From contig DGEI01000018.1 in NCBI GenBank assembly GCA_002385885.1, forward strand, positions 415 to 34,150: DNA of 33,736 nucleotides, in the 5' to 3' direction. This document shows, one piece after another, positions 15,674 to 23,047 of the stretch (positions within the stretch are counted from its first letter, which is position 1; each line of letters opens with the position of its first letter). Position numbers and translations under genes: made by a program. The notes beneath the pieces are model-generated. The model was not told where the DNA came from. It saw only the letters and a list, made by a program, of their open reading frames with translations, and searched no databases. This DNA comes from Firmicutes bacterium UBA3930 (GTDB taxonomy: Bacteria; Bacillota; Clostridia; Caldicoprobacterales; Caldicoprobacteraceae).

Positions 15674-16999
15674 TTGGCCAAAGGGTATTACCACCGTTCC
15701 TTCGTCATCTTGCAGCCCGGTGATGGAAGATTTAATATTTCATCCGGAAAAACGGCTGCGGGGCATTGTAAAATGGAAGTTATAAATGATAAATGTAAGA
15801 TGTCCTTCCATGTTCAGGATCTTAAACCCAGGCAAACCGATAAGGGAGGATATGATATCTTTTTAGTTTCTGCACATAATAATATACCTTGTTTAAAAAT
15901 TGCAAACATTGTTATTGATGAACGCGGCCGGGGAGAATGTATATTGGAACTGGATATAAACCATGTAGCCGGGTTTAATTATTCCCTTGATCAATTTCAC
16001 GGTTTAGCCCTTGTATGCAACGATCCGGAGGATATTAAACTTCCTCTGGTAGGTTATGCAAATAAACGGGTAACATTAGACTGGGCAGGAAGAATAAAAA
16101 GGGAACTGGAAAGGCATTATGGAAAAGAAATAAAAAGCCGGATACGTCAGGACAGGATAACGGAAACAACTTCAAAGAGTCTTTTGGACGGGAAGGAAGC
16201 AAGTTTGCATGCAAAAGAAGCTGAATTGACAGAACCCGGGAAGAAACAAACTTTGAAGGGTACCCATGGTGGGAAAATGGCTGATGTAGAGGAGAAACCG
16301 GTTAAGAATGATAAACAGGAAGCGCAGGATGTGGAACCGGGTATCCGGCAGGGCGCTAAGCAGCCGGAACAGGAGCAGCGGGAGGAAATCCCAAAGGATG
16401 ATGTTCAAAGATGGAAAAAAGAAAAAGTGGAGGAAAAACTGCAGCAAGAGGAAAGCAGTGAAAAAGTTCAACAGAGGTTGCCAGGGGAACGGGGGCAGAA
16501 ACTGCAGCAAAAGGAGGAAGAACAGCAGGATAAACAGTATAAAGCCGGCTACAGCCATGAAATGACCGGTAAAGAGCCGCATTATGAAAAAAGTGAAATA
16601 AACAAGCCTTATACCTATTGGGACAGGGTAGAAGAGTACTATGATAAGATGTTTAAATATAACAAGAAGGTAGATCCTTTTGATACCGCTGACGACAATG
16701 TAGAATGGGTTGAAGTGCCGCTGACCGGCGGATACAACATTCATGGTTACATATCATCGCCGTATTATTACAGTGATGATTTTGGATATCCTTATCGTGA
16801 TCATTATATTGTCGGAATTATGAAGGAAAAAGATGAAGTATGCTATATTATATACGGGGTTCCCGGGAGATATACAGATATGCCGCCCATCTATATGCAG
16901 GGATATTCAACCTGGATGCCTGTGAAAAACGGCTATGGAATGGGTTATTGGCTGCTGTACATTGATGCCCGGACAGGTGGGATTTCATATTCATATTAG
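15674..16999 (+). CDS. Uncharacterised protein with folded ends and a Q/E/K-rich linker
   Basis: 441 residues; I do not recognise a family with a known function. An N-terminal globular part (about 1-155) is rich in beta-type stretches (CKMEVINDKCKMSFHVQDL, YDIFLVSAHNN) and ends in a helix around RIKRELERHYG. A highly charged Gln/Glu/Lys-rich stretch (about 160-300) should be disordered or coiled coil. A C-terminal part (about 310-441) is rich in Tyr, Trp, Gly and Pro (DNVEWVEVPLTGGYNIHGYI, VCYIIYGVPGRY, GYGMGYWLLYID). No signal peptide or membrane segment is present, so it is probably cytoplasmic or a spore-layer protein. The start is TTG 15674, supported by AAAGGAGGG. It lies alone between two terminators, just upstream of spo0A. 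Confidence 0.8.
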   Translation: MAKGYYHRSFVILQPGDGRFNISSGKTAAGHCKMEVINDKCKMSFHVQDLKPRQTDKGGYDIFLVSAHNNIPCLKIANIVIDERGRGECILELDINHVAGFNYSLDQFHGLALVCNDPEDIKLPLVGYANKRVTLDWAGRIKRELERHYGKEIKSRIRQDRITETTSKSLLDGKEASLHAKEAELTEPGKKQTLKGTHGGKMADVEEKPVKNDKQEAQDVEPGIRQGAKQPEQEQREEIPKDDVQRWKKEKVEEKLQQEESSEKVQQRLPGERGQKLQQKEEEQQDKQYKAGYSHEMTGKEPHYEKSEINKPYTYWDRVEEYYDKMFKYNKKVDPFDTADDNVEWVEVPLTGGYNIHGYISSPYYYSDDFGYPYRDHYIVGIMKEKDEVCYIIYGVPGRYTDMPPIYMQGYSTWMPVKNGYGMGYWLLYIDARTGGISYSY

Positions 17000-17017
17000 G
17001 AGACAGAAATTCATTTG

Positions 17018-17056
17018 ACGGGGTAGCGCACTATGAGTGTTACCCCGTAATTTTTT
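17018..17056 (+). terminator. Rho-independent terminator after the 441-residue protein gene
   Basis: ACGGGGTAGCGCACT and AGTGTTACCCCGT form a long stem with a 3-base loop, followed by AATTTTTT. It separates this gene from spo0A. Confidence 0.85.
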
Positions 17057-17249
17057 ATAAAAACTATACGGCTTAGGGAAAACAATGCATTTTATTCTTC
17101 CATATTTATGAAAAATGTGGTAAAATAAAATAGTGAATTTACAAAATATACTAATTTTGGCATATTTCGATAATATTAAACAAATAACATCAAGTTTTGA
17201 CAAATTTTTCGGTTATCTATTCAATTATAAAAGGGAGGTTGAAATAAAC

Positions 17250-18017
17250 ATGAAACAAAAGATTAGAATTGTTATATTGGAAGACAATAAAAGCAGCAGG
17301 GAAATACTCAGGGCCTATATTGACATGCAGGATGATATGGAAGTTGTAGGTGCAGGCGGTGACGGGTTCAGCGGTCTGGAGATTATCAAATCAGCTCATC
17401 CTGATGTAGTAATAATGGATATGATAATGCCTCAGATGGATGGGCTGGGAGTACTTGAACAACTGAATTTATCAGGGCTTAACCCCATGCCGTCAGTAAT
17501 ATGTCTTTCGGCAGTGGGTCAGGAAGAATTGATCCGAAGGGCTGTCGATTTGGGAGCAAGATACTATATGGTAAAACCTTTTGATATCGAGATGATGTTA
17601 AAGAGGATCAGGGAAACCGTACGGAAACCTGCTGCAGGGTCAAATTCATCCAACAATATCAAAAATGAAAACATTGAAGAAAGGATTTCAAGTATCTTTC
17701 TTACCATTGGCATACCGGCTCATATAAAAGGATATCATTTTCTGAGAGAAGCGATAAAAATGGTAGTTGAGGACAAAGAAGTTATAAACAGGATTACCAA
17801 GGAACTGTATCCGGGCATTGCCAGTAAATTCAATACAACCCCCAGCAAGGTGGAAAGGGCTATCCGGCATGCCATTGATGTTGCATGGAGCAGAGGCAGA
17901 GTAGAAAACATAAATCAGTTGTTCGGCTATATTGTGTATCAAAAAAACGATAAACCGACCAATGGAGAGTTTATTGCGCTGGTTGCTGACAAACTGAGTA
18001 TGGAACAAATTGCATAA
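17250..18017 (+). CDS. spo0A: Sporulation master regulator Spo0A
   Basis: 255 residues from ATG 17250 (GGGAGG upstream; a longer frame from a GTG at 17133 has no support). The receiver domain (1-122) has the acidic pair E11-D12, phospho-acceptor D57 (VVIMDMIMPQMDG), S87 and K109 (MVKPFD). After a linker of about 20 residues comes the sigma-A-interacting, DNA-binding domain (about 145-250) with the Spo0A signature: GIPAHIKGYHFLREAI, FNTTPSKVERAIRHAI, VAWSRGR and PTNGEFIALVADKL. It controls entry to sporulation and represses abrB. E11 replaces the more usual Asp, a conservative change. In most Firmicutes spo0A follows spoIVB; here it does not, so whether it is the sole copy should be checked. 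No convincing promoter was assigned. Confidence 0.95.
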   Translation: MKQKIRIVILEDNKSSREILRAYIDMQDDMEVVGAGGDGFSGLEIIKSAHPDVVIMDMIMPQMDGLGVLEQLNLSGLNPMPSVICLSAVGQEELIRRAVDLGARYYMVKPFDIEMMLKRIRETVRKPAAGSNSSNNIKNENIEERISSIFLTIGIPAHIKGYHFLREAIKMVVEDKEVINRITKELYPGIASKFNTTPSKVERAIRHAIDVAWSRGRVENINQLFGYIVYQKNDKPTNGEFIALVADKLSMEQIA

Positions 18018-18056
18018 AAGTGCATTTATGCATAAATGTTGGCAGTGCATTTTTAT
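18014..18056 (+). terminator. AT-rich hairpin with inner palindrome after spo0A
   Basis: ATAAAAGTGCA (18014-18024) pairs with TGCATTTTTAT (18046-18056), overlapping the spo0A stop codon. Inside is the perfect 16-base palindrome CATTTATGCATAAATG (18023-18038), which could form a competing stem. It may be a weak terminator or a protein-binding site. Confidence 0.4.
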
Positions 18057-18171
18057 CATAATATGATTATACGAGGGTATAATAGATAATCAGCAGCGCC
18101 GGGACAGAAAAGGATGATTATGTCTGAACAGCAGGGATGAATTCCTTTTTGATGCTTAAGGAGGAACCAAT

Positions 18172-19827
18172 ATGGAAAAAAGAAGGTTGGTGGTAGTCGG
18201 AGGAGAAATTGATGGTATTATGGCGGCTGCTGCAGCAGCAAAAGAAAACCCGGAGCTGGATATAAAAATATTGCTGTCCGGGAAATTTTTATTGCTTAAT
18301 AAGTATCAATTGGCATATTTTATTCAAAATGTGGATGAAGATATGCACTCTTACATGAGCGGAATTGGTGAAGAGATAAAGCAGCATTGCAATGTTGAGA
18401 TTCTGCCTTGCCGCAGGGTTATTGATATTGTATCTCTTGAAAAAAAGGTTGTATATGAGAATCTACTGGAAGGGTATCAATCATCATTGGAATTTGACAA
18501 GTTAATAATTGCAGCCGGTGTAAAGTCATCCCCTCCATCCATTGAGGGTATTCAGGCCGGGAATATTTTTTTTCTGGACTCAATTGACGATGCATATTCA
18601 ATACGTGAAGGCATAGATGCCGGACTGATCCGAAAAGCCGTTGTGGTCGGCGCTTCGCCTCTGGGGATATATGTTGCAAAATGTTTGTGGAAACGCGGGA
18701 TTGATGTTACCATGGTGGAGAGAGGAGAGCAAATACTTGACGGGTTTGATGCCGGGATAGCCCAACTGGTCAAAAAACAGATGGACCAAAAAGGAATAAA
18801 GACATTGGTCGGCGAGAAGGTTTTGTCTTTGATAGGCAATGCTGAAGGAAAAGTGGCAGAAGTGCATACTCCCAATCATATTCTTGCTGCCGATATGGTG
18901 ATATGGCTGGAAGATATAAGGCCTAATGTGGATATAGCAAAAAAAGCCGGTATTGCTGTCGGAAAGGCCGGGGCTGTTGAAGTGGATGAATATATGGAAA
19001 CAAACATACCGGGTATATATGCCCTTGGCAACTGCATCCAATATATTAATCAGATAACCGGAAAGCCAATCTGGATGTATAACATGTTTGCAGACAGACG
19101 AGCAGTACGGGTGGCAGGATACAATACAGCCGGTGATAATGAACTTGTTTTGAATAAAGGCACAACCGGGGCTTTGTCAATAAAGGCATTTGGTTTGAAT
19201 ATATCCAAAACAGGCCTTTCACTGGCAGAGGCTGTTCAGGAGGGATATCAAGCCGAAATGGCAACGGTTTGTATCAATGATGGCAAACATGGAAGCAGCT
19301 GCCGGGAAAACTTGGTTAAACTTATAGTGAATAAGGAAAATCACAGGGTTTTGGGCGTCCAAAGCGTTGGCGGGATTCTGTCAGAAAAAATAGTAGATCT
19401 GATGACTGCAGTTATCAATACTGGTGGTACGATCGAGGATTTGGAACAACTGGAGCTTATTGGCCATCTGCCCCATATAGCGGATTCACATCCCATTCAT
19501 ATTGCAGCCTGCATGATCTTTGACAGGCTGACAGGTAAAACTCAAGGAATTTCGGCCTATGAGCTGAATAAGATTATACACGATCCACAAATTGTTGTAG
19601 TTGATGTGCGAACAAGGCCGGAAGCATTGATGGGAACACTGCGGGAAGCTGTAAATATCCCTCTGAATGAATTGGAGGAGCGAAAGGATCAGCTGGACAG
19701 GCAAAAAAATATTGTGTTGGTAAGCAACAGAGGCCGAAGAGCTTATACCGGGTTTATTAAGCTCAGGCAGCTGGGCTTTGAGCATTTATATATATTGGAC
19801 GGGGGGCTTATTGCTTATCCGTATTAA
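18172..19827 (+). CDS. CoA-disulfide reductase-like FAD/NAD oxidoreductase fused to rhodanese; catalytic residues lost
   Basis: 551 residues with the order of the CoADR-rhodanese family: FAD-binding (1-145), NAD-binding (155-240), dimerisation (about 325-450) and rhodanese (about 460-551). Key residues are missing. The dinucleotide motif at 10-15 reads GGEIDG instead of GxGxxG. The active-site Cys near residue 44 (family NCxLPY) is replaced by NKYQLAY. The second nucleotide motif is GASPLG (160-165). The FAD-contact Asp in the 'GD' motif is Asn (ALGNC, about 285-288). The rhodanese loop Cys is Ser518 (LVSNRGRR). The frame is intact and full length, so this looks like a conserved pseudo-enzyme rather than a decaying gene (inference). 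It follows spo0A by 154 bases; ATG 18172 follows AAGGAGG. Confidence 0.85.
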   Translation: MEKRRLVVVGGEIDGIMAAAAAAKENPELDIKILLSGKFLLLNKYQLAYFIQNVDEDMHSYMSGIGEEIKQHCNVEILPCRRVIDIVSLEKKVVYENLLEGYQSSLEFDKLIIAAGVKSSPPSIEGIQAGNIFFLDSIDDAYSIREGIDAGLIRKAVVVGASPLGIYVAKCLWKRGIDVTMVERGEQILDGFDAGIAQLVKKQMDQKGIKTLVGEKVLSLIGNAEGKVAEVHTPNHILAADMVIWLEDIRPNVDIAKKAGIAVGKAGAVEVDEYMETNIPGIYALGNCIQYINQITGKPIWMYNMFADRRAVRVAGYNTAGDNELVLNKGTTGALSIKAFGLNISKTGLSLAEAVQEGYQAEMATVCINDGKHGSSCRENLVKLIVNKENHRVLGVQSVGGILSEKIVDLMTAVINTGGTIEDLEQLELIGHLPHIADSHPIHIAACMIFDRLTGKTQGISAYELNKIIHDPQIVVVDVRTRPEALMGTLREAVNIPLNELEERKDQLDRQKNIVLVSNRGRRAYTGFIKLRQLGFEHLYILDGGLIAYPY

Positions 19828-20140
19828 CAGTGATAAAACACCTGGTGTGAATTTTGTGGAAAAAGTACCCCATCTATCCACAACCAAAATGTTCTGATAT
19901 AAAGGTCTGGGGATAAACCTGTGGATATTGTGGATAACTTTATAAACACGCACTAACAGCCCCATAATTGTGGAAAGTTTTTGTGACTTTTTTACTACTA
20001 TATTTTCTAAAGACAAATTCATATAAAATTTCAATATTTAAGGAGGATTTTTTTGCAGTGCGGCGAATAAAAAGGTGGATTAAGCAAATATATTTGAAAA
20101 TTATAGTACAGTAAATATTTTATTCGGAGGGATAACGGAT
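19828..20140. other. Non-coding spacer holding a DnaA-box cluster
   Basis: About 310 bases without a clear gene. The first half holds the DnaA-box cluster (listed separately). The second half is strongly AT-rich. A strong ribosome-site sequence, AAGGAGG (20040-20046), precedes only a very short frame (GTG 20058, 18 codons, basic, ending TAA), which may be a leader peptide or chance. Confidence 0.6.
19855..20001. promoter_or_regulatory. DnaA-box cluster with a DnaA-trio-like tract
   Basis: Matches to the DnaA box TTATCCACA (reverse TGTGGATAA) are: 19929-19937 exact; 19920-19928 one mismatch, directly abutting it in the same direction; 19874-19882 one mismatch, opposite strand; 19855-19863 one mismatch; 19969-19977 two mismatches. 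Downstream, TACTACTAT (19993-20001) in an AT-rich tract resembles the DnaA-trio element used for strand opening at bacterial origins. dnaA and dnaN are not in the window. It could be an origin part, a DnaA-titrating cluster or a DnaA-controlled promoter. Confidence 0.6.
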
Positions 20141-20530
20141 ATGCCTTATAAAAAGTGTCCACGCTGCAACCTGAATTATATAAAAGATACTGAGGTACTG
20201 TGTAAGGTTTGCCTTGAGGAGGTTGGTAAAAACATAAACGATTTTGATAAGGATGAAGAATATGATATATGTCCTGAATGCGGAGAAAACATCATAAAAG
20301 CAGGGGAAGATATGTGTTATCAATGCATGGTCGAGCAGATTGGAGAAGATGTGGATGAGGAGGATTTAAAATCCGATGTATGGGAAGATGTTTTATCCGA
20401 TGAAGAGTCTGAACTGTTTGATGATAAAGCGGACGGTGAAGTAGAATCCATTGAAGACCTGGAAACTTTGGAAGATATAGAGAGTTTAGAATTGGATGAA
20501 GAATTCGATGATGACGAAATAGATGAATGA
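20141..20530 (+). CDS. Small double zinc-ribbon protein with acidic tail
   Basis: 129 residues, no family with known function recognised. Two four-cysteine units are clear: C6-x2-C9 with C21-x2-C24, and C44-x2-C47 with C59-x2-C62, each likely to bind zinc. From about residue 68 the protein is almost all Asp, Glu, Ser and Leu, ending EEFDDDEIDE. Such a tail would be disordered and strongly negative; it could contact a basic partner or mimic nucleic acid (inference). ATG 20141 follows CGGAGGG. It lies between the DnaA-box patch and veg, with two hairpins after it, so it is probably a single-gene unit. Confidence 0.8.
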   Translation: MPYKKCPRCNLNYIKDTEVLCKVCLEEVGKNINDFDKDEEYDICPECGENIIKAGEDMCYQCMVEQIGEDVDEEDLKSDVWEDVLSDEESELFDDKADGEVESIEDLETLEDIESLELDEEFDDDEIDE

Positions 20531-20647
20531 TGATTGCAGTAGTTCAATCGTATATTTTCGGCATACTATGGGAATGATTACTACTATATAAAACATCCTT
20601 GCAAAAATATTTGAGTTCATCCAGGAAGTATTGCTTCAAACAAGCAT

Positions 20648-20686
20648 ACGCTCATACTAATATACCGGTATGGGCGTTTATTTTTT
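20648..20686 (+). terminator. Rho-independent terminator after the zinc-ribbon gene
   Basis: ACGCTCATAC and GTATGGGCGT (one wobble pair) form a 10-bp stem with a 10-base loop, followed by TTATTTTTT. Confidence 0.75.
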
Positions 20687-20688
20687 CC

Positions 20689-20723
20689 AATAAGAATACC
20701 ATCCGGAAGATGGTATTCTTATT
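20689..20723. terminator. Second hairpin, perfect 15-bp stem
   Basis: AATAAGAATACCATC (20689-20703) is exactly complementary to 20709-20723 around the loop CGGAA. There is no U-run after it on the + strand. It directly follows the first terminator and may be a backup terminator or a transcript-end stabiliser. Confidence 0.5.
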
Positions 20724-20790
20724 GTGTGATTGGTTTGGAGAAAGGAAAAAAAGAACACTTCTATATATATAGATAAAAAAATCTGTAATT

Positions 20791-20819
20791 TTGTTCCCTG
20801 ATGTTAATGTTTTTATATT
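20791..20819 (+). promoter_or_regulatory. Putative veg promoter
   Basis: TTGTTC (20791-20796), a 17-base spacer and TATATT (20814-20819) lie about 60 bases before veg. The -35 box is weaker than the strong promoter known for B. subtilis veg. Confidence 0.35.
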
Positions 20820-20877
20820 TTATGCATATTGGGGCAAAACTAAACATTGGATTAAATAAATGCTGAAGGGTGATATG

Positions 20878-21135
20878 ATGATTGATGTGCAGTCTCTGAT
20901 GAAAGTAAGAAAGGTAGTGGAATCCAATTTAGGTGAAAAGGTACGATTAAAGGTTAACAGGGGAAGGAGAAAAAGCTTAATACAGGAAGGCATAATTAAC
21001 CATGTTTATCCAAGTATTTTTACCATACGTATAAATATTGACGACAGGGCTATGCAAACACTGGCTTATACATATTCTGATATTTTAACTTCAGATGTAG
21101 AGGTAGTTGTATGCAAAAATAATGAAAGAATTTAA
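20878..21135 (+). CDS. veg: Veg protein
   Basis: 85 residues. The Veg family pattern is visible: a short N-terminal helix (SLMKVRKVVESNLGEKVRLK), a basic loop (VNRGRRKSLIQEGII), YPSIFTIRI and the C-terminal TLAYTYSDILTSDVEVVV. In B. subtilis Veg stimulates biofilm matrix genes by acting against the repressor SinR; in Clostridia the role is not established. ATG 20878 gives the usual family N-terminus (MIDVQ) at a good distance from AAGGGTG; ATG 20875 and 20860 are in frame alternatives. The location upstream of sipL and ispE matches the Bacillus veg-ispE neighbourhood. Confidence 0.92.
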   Translation: MIDVQSLMKVRKVVESNLGEKVRLKVNRGRRKSLIQEGIINHVYPSIFTIRINIDDRAMQTLAYTYSDILTSDVEVVVCKNNERI

Positions 21136-21212
21136 ACATATTTTTCGGCGGTCACTTATATTTATATATATAGAGATTTTTATGGGACAAAAACTCGGGA
21201 GGGGGAGGTAAA

Positions 21213-22781
21213 TTGGCCGTTGAATATATCAGGGATGTTTTAAAGGTAGATCAGGTGATAGGACAGGAAATATCCCAGGTTCTTATAGAAGGGGATGTCA
21301 TTGTTCCTGAGGCAAAGCCTGATATTGGCAAAATACTGGATGTTAGCGGAAAGGTTGTGTTAAGCAGTAAAGAAGTGATTCAGGACAGGCTAATGGTTGA
21401 AGGGGGGATACGATACAATATACTATATGCAGGCGGGGGAGATGATAAGCAAATAGACAACTTTGAAGCCGAAACAGGGTTTACCCATTATATTGAAATT
21501 CCAGGCGCAAGATCTGATATGACGTCACTATTGAATACTGAAGTGGAACACATTGAGTACGAGATTGTAAACAGCAGAAAGCTGAATATAAAGGCAGTGC
21601 TGAACCTGGACGGAAAGGTCAGCAGTGTGGTTCAGCTTGAGGTTGTTCAAGGCTTTAAAGATATGCCTGACGCACAGGTTTTAAAGGATAGGATTGAAGC
21701 AATAAGCAGCCGGGAACAGGGAAGTTCACAGTCTATTATTCGTGAAGATCTTGAACTGGAAGATGGATTTCCGTCTATACAAAAGATTCTTAAAAAGGAT
21801 GCTTATATAAAAGTAAAGGAAAAAGAAGTGGCTGATAACAAGGTTACCCTTCAGGGGGATATCAATATCAAACTTCTGTATTCCTGCCAGGAGGAAAGCG
21901 AGCCTATACAGAACATAAGCTATGACATGCCGTTTGTTCATACCATAGATATCATGGGAGCATACCAGGGAATGGATTGCGCAGCAAATGCATGGATACA
22001 GGAACTTTTTGTTGAACCCAGGGAAGACATAAATGGAGAGCTGAGGATACTCAGCATAGAGGCAGTAATATCGGCTGAAGCGCAGGTGTATGAAATAGAA
22101 CGGCGCGAGATACTGGTGGATGCGTACTGCCCCGGAATAGCCATGGAACCTAAAAAGAGAAAAATAAAGGTGATCCGGAAAGCAGGGGAAATACAGGATC
22201 AAGCGGTAGTAAAGGAGACAATTGCTTTCCCTGAAATTGCTCCGCATGCTGATCGGGTATTTCATGCCGAGGTTAAACCTATTATAACCGACCAGCACAT
22301 TAGTGATGGAAAAGTAGTTATCGATGGAATACTGATGAGCAATATTATATATCAGCCTGGTGAGAATTCTTCTGATCTGGCCAGCCTGAAAGAAGATATT
22401 CCATTCAGACACAGCGTTGATGTACAGGGTGCCGCTGAAGACATGGATTGTTCAAGCCGGTTTATGGTTGATCACGTCAGTTGTACTTTGATTGCTCCGG
22501 ATGAGGTTGAACTGCGGACTGTGATGTCTGTCCAGGTTAGTGTGTTCAGCAGTATAGAAAAGGAAGTAATGCTGGGTGTTGACATTAAGGAAGCGGAAGA
22601 GTTAAAAGATTCGGGCATATACATTTATTTTGTCCAGCCCGGTGACAGCTTGTGGTCCGTAGCCAAAAAGTACAATACAACTATAGATAATATATTGAAA
22701 TTCAATGATATAGAAGAACCGCATATACTTCATACCGGTGATAAGCTGCTTATATATAAAAAGCTTGACGTAACATTATGA
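21213..22781 (+). CDS. sipL: SipL-like spore coat morphogenetic protein (SPOCS/DUF3794 repeats plus LysM)
   Basis: 522 residues. SPOCS (DUF3794) repeats fill residues about 1-455: the first around VLIEGDVIVPEAKPDIGKIL, the second around KVTLQGDINIKLLYS, the third around VVIDGILMSNIIYQ. A single LysM domain lies at about 470-516 (YFVQPGDSLWSVAKKYNTT, LHTGDKLLIY). This is the architecture and size of Clostridioides difficile SipL, which binds the coat ATPase SpoIVA through its LysM domain and is needed for coat localisation around the forespore. The start is TTG 21213 behind GGGGGAGG. It is expected to be made in the mother cell (inference); no sigma-E promoter was assigned. Confidence 0.9.
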   Translation: MAVEYIRDVLKVDQVIGQEISQVLIEGDVIVPEAKPDIGKILDVSGKVVLSSKEVIQDRLMVEGGIRYNILYAGGGDDKQIDNFEAETGFTHYIEIPGARSDMTSLLNTEVEHIEYEIVNSRKLNIKAVLNLDGKVSSVVQLEVVQGFKDMPDAQVLKDRIEAISSREQGSSQSIIREDLELEDGFPSIQKILKKDAYIKVKEKEVADNKVTLQGDINIKLLYSCQEESEPIQNISYDMPFVHTIDIMGAYQGMDCAANAWIQELFVEPREDINGELRILSIEAVISAEAQVYEIERREILVDAYCPGIAMEPKKRKIKVIRKAGEIQDQAVVKETIAFPEIAPHADRVFHAEVKPIITDQHISDGKVVIDGILMSNIIYQPGENSSDLASLKEDIPFRHSVDVQGAAEDMDCSSRFMVDHVSCTLIAPDEVELRTVMSVQVSVFSSIEKEVMLGVDIKEAEELKDSGIYIYFVQPGDSLWSVAKKYNTTIDNILKFNDIEEPHILHTGDKLLIYKKLDVTL

Positions 22782-22820
22782 TAAATTTTACCGAAAATTG
22801 AGTAAAAGTATATGTATTTA

Positions 22821-22884
22821 GCGTGTTTCAAAGGCCGTATTTCTGCCTGTCAGAATACATAGGCTTTTGAACGCGCTTTTATTA
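22821..22884 (+). terminator. Long two-part hairpin, terminator after sipL
   Basis: The outer stem joins GCGTGTTTCAAAGGCC (22821-22836) with GGCTTTTGAACGCGC (22862-22876). The inner stem joins GTATTTCTG (22837-22845) with CAGAATAC (22851-22858). The sequence TTTTATT follows. Unusually long for a terminator, but the position and T-run fit. Confidence 0.65.
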
Positions 22885-22984
22885 TGTCAAACACTTTTTC
22901 CAGTTTGCCTGTTTATTTTGCAATAATGCTTAAAGGTATAACCGGTGGTTGTAGTTAAATCGTTAATTAAACGCTATCCTGTGG

Positions 22985-23014
22985 CTGACAAGGCAGTATA
23001 ATTTGCTGTATAAT
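22985..23014 (+). promoter_or_regulatory. Putative promoter of ispE
   Basis: CTGACA (22985-22990), an 18-base spacer and a consensus TATAAT (23009-23014) lie 33 bases before the ispE start. Confidence 0.5.
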
Positions 23015-23047
23015 AATATATATAAAACAGCAAGGGTTTGATAGAGT

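Larger units (their letters stand above)
20531..20877. other. Intergenic region between the zinc-ribbon gene and veg
   Basis: About 350 bases without a gene. It carries a terminator (20648-20686), a second perfect hairpin (20689-20723) and a putative veg promoter (20791-20819). The rest is AT-rich with no feature I can name. Confidence 0.6.

Noticed and set aside
16172..16744. 190-codon minus-strand frame opposite the charged linker of the 441-residue gene
   Set aside because: Long Phe/Leu runs are the expected antisense of Glu/Lys/Gln codons; no ribosome site.
17192..17225. TTGACA with a weak TTCAAT as a promoter, or as a Spo0A self-binding site, before spo0A
   Set aside because: The start would fall in the ribosome site and the 0A match lacks the core G; not strong enough to annotate.
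21726..22412. 228-codon minus-strand frame inside sipL
   Set aside because: Opposite strand of a well supported SPOCS-domain gene; no family likeness.
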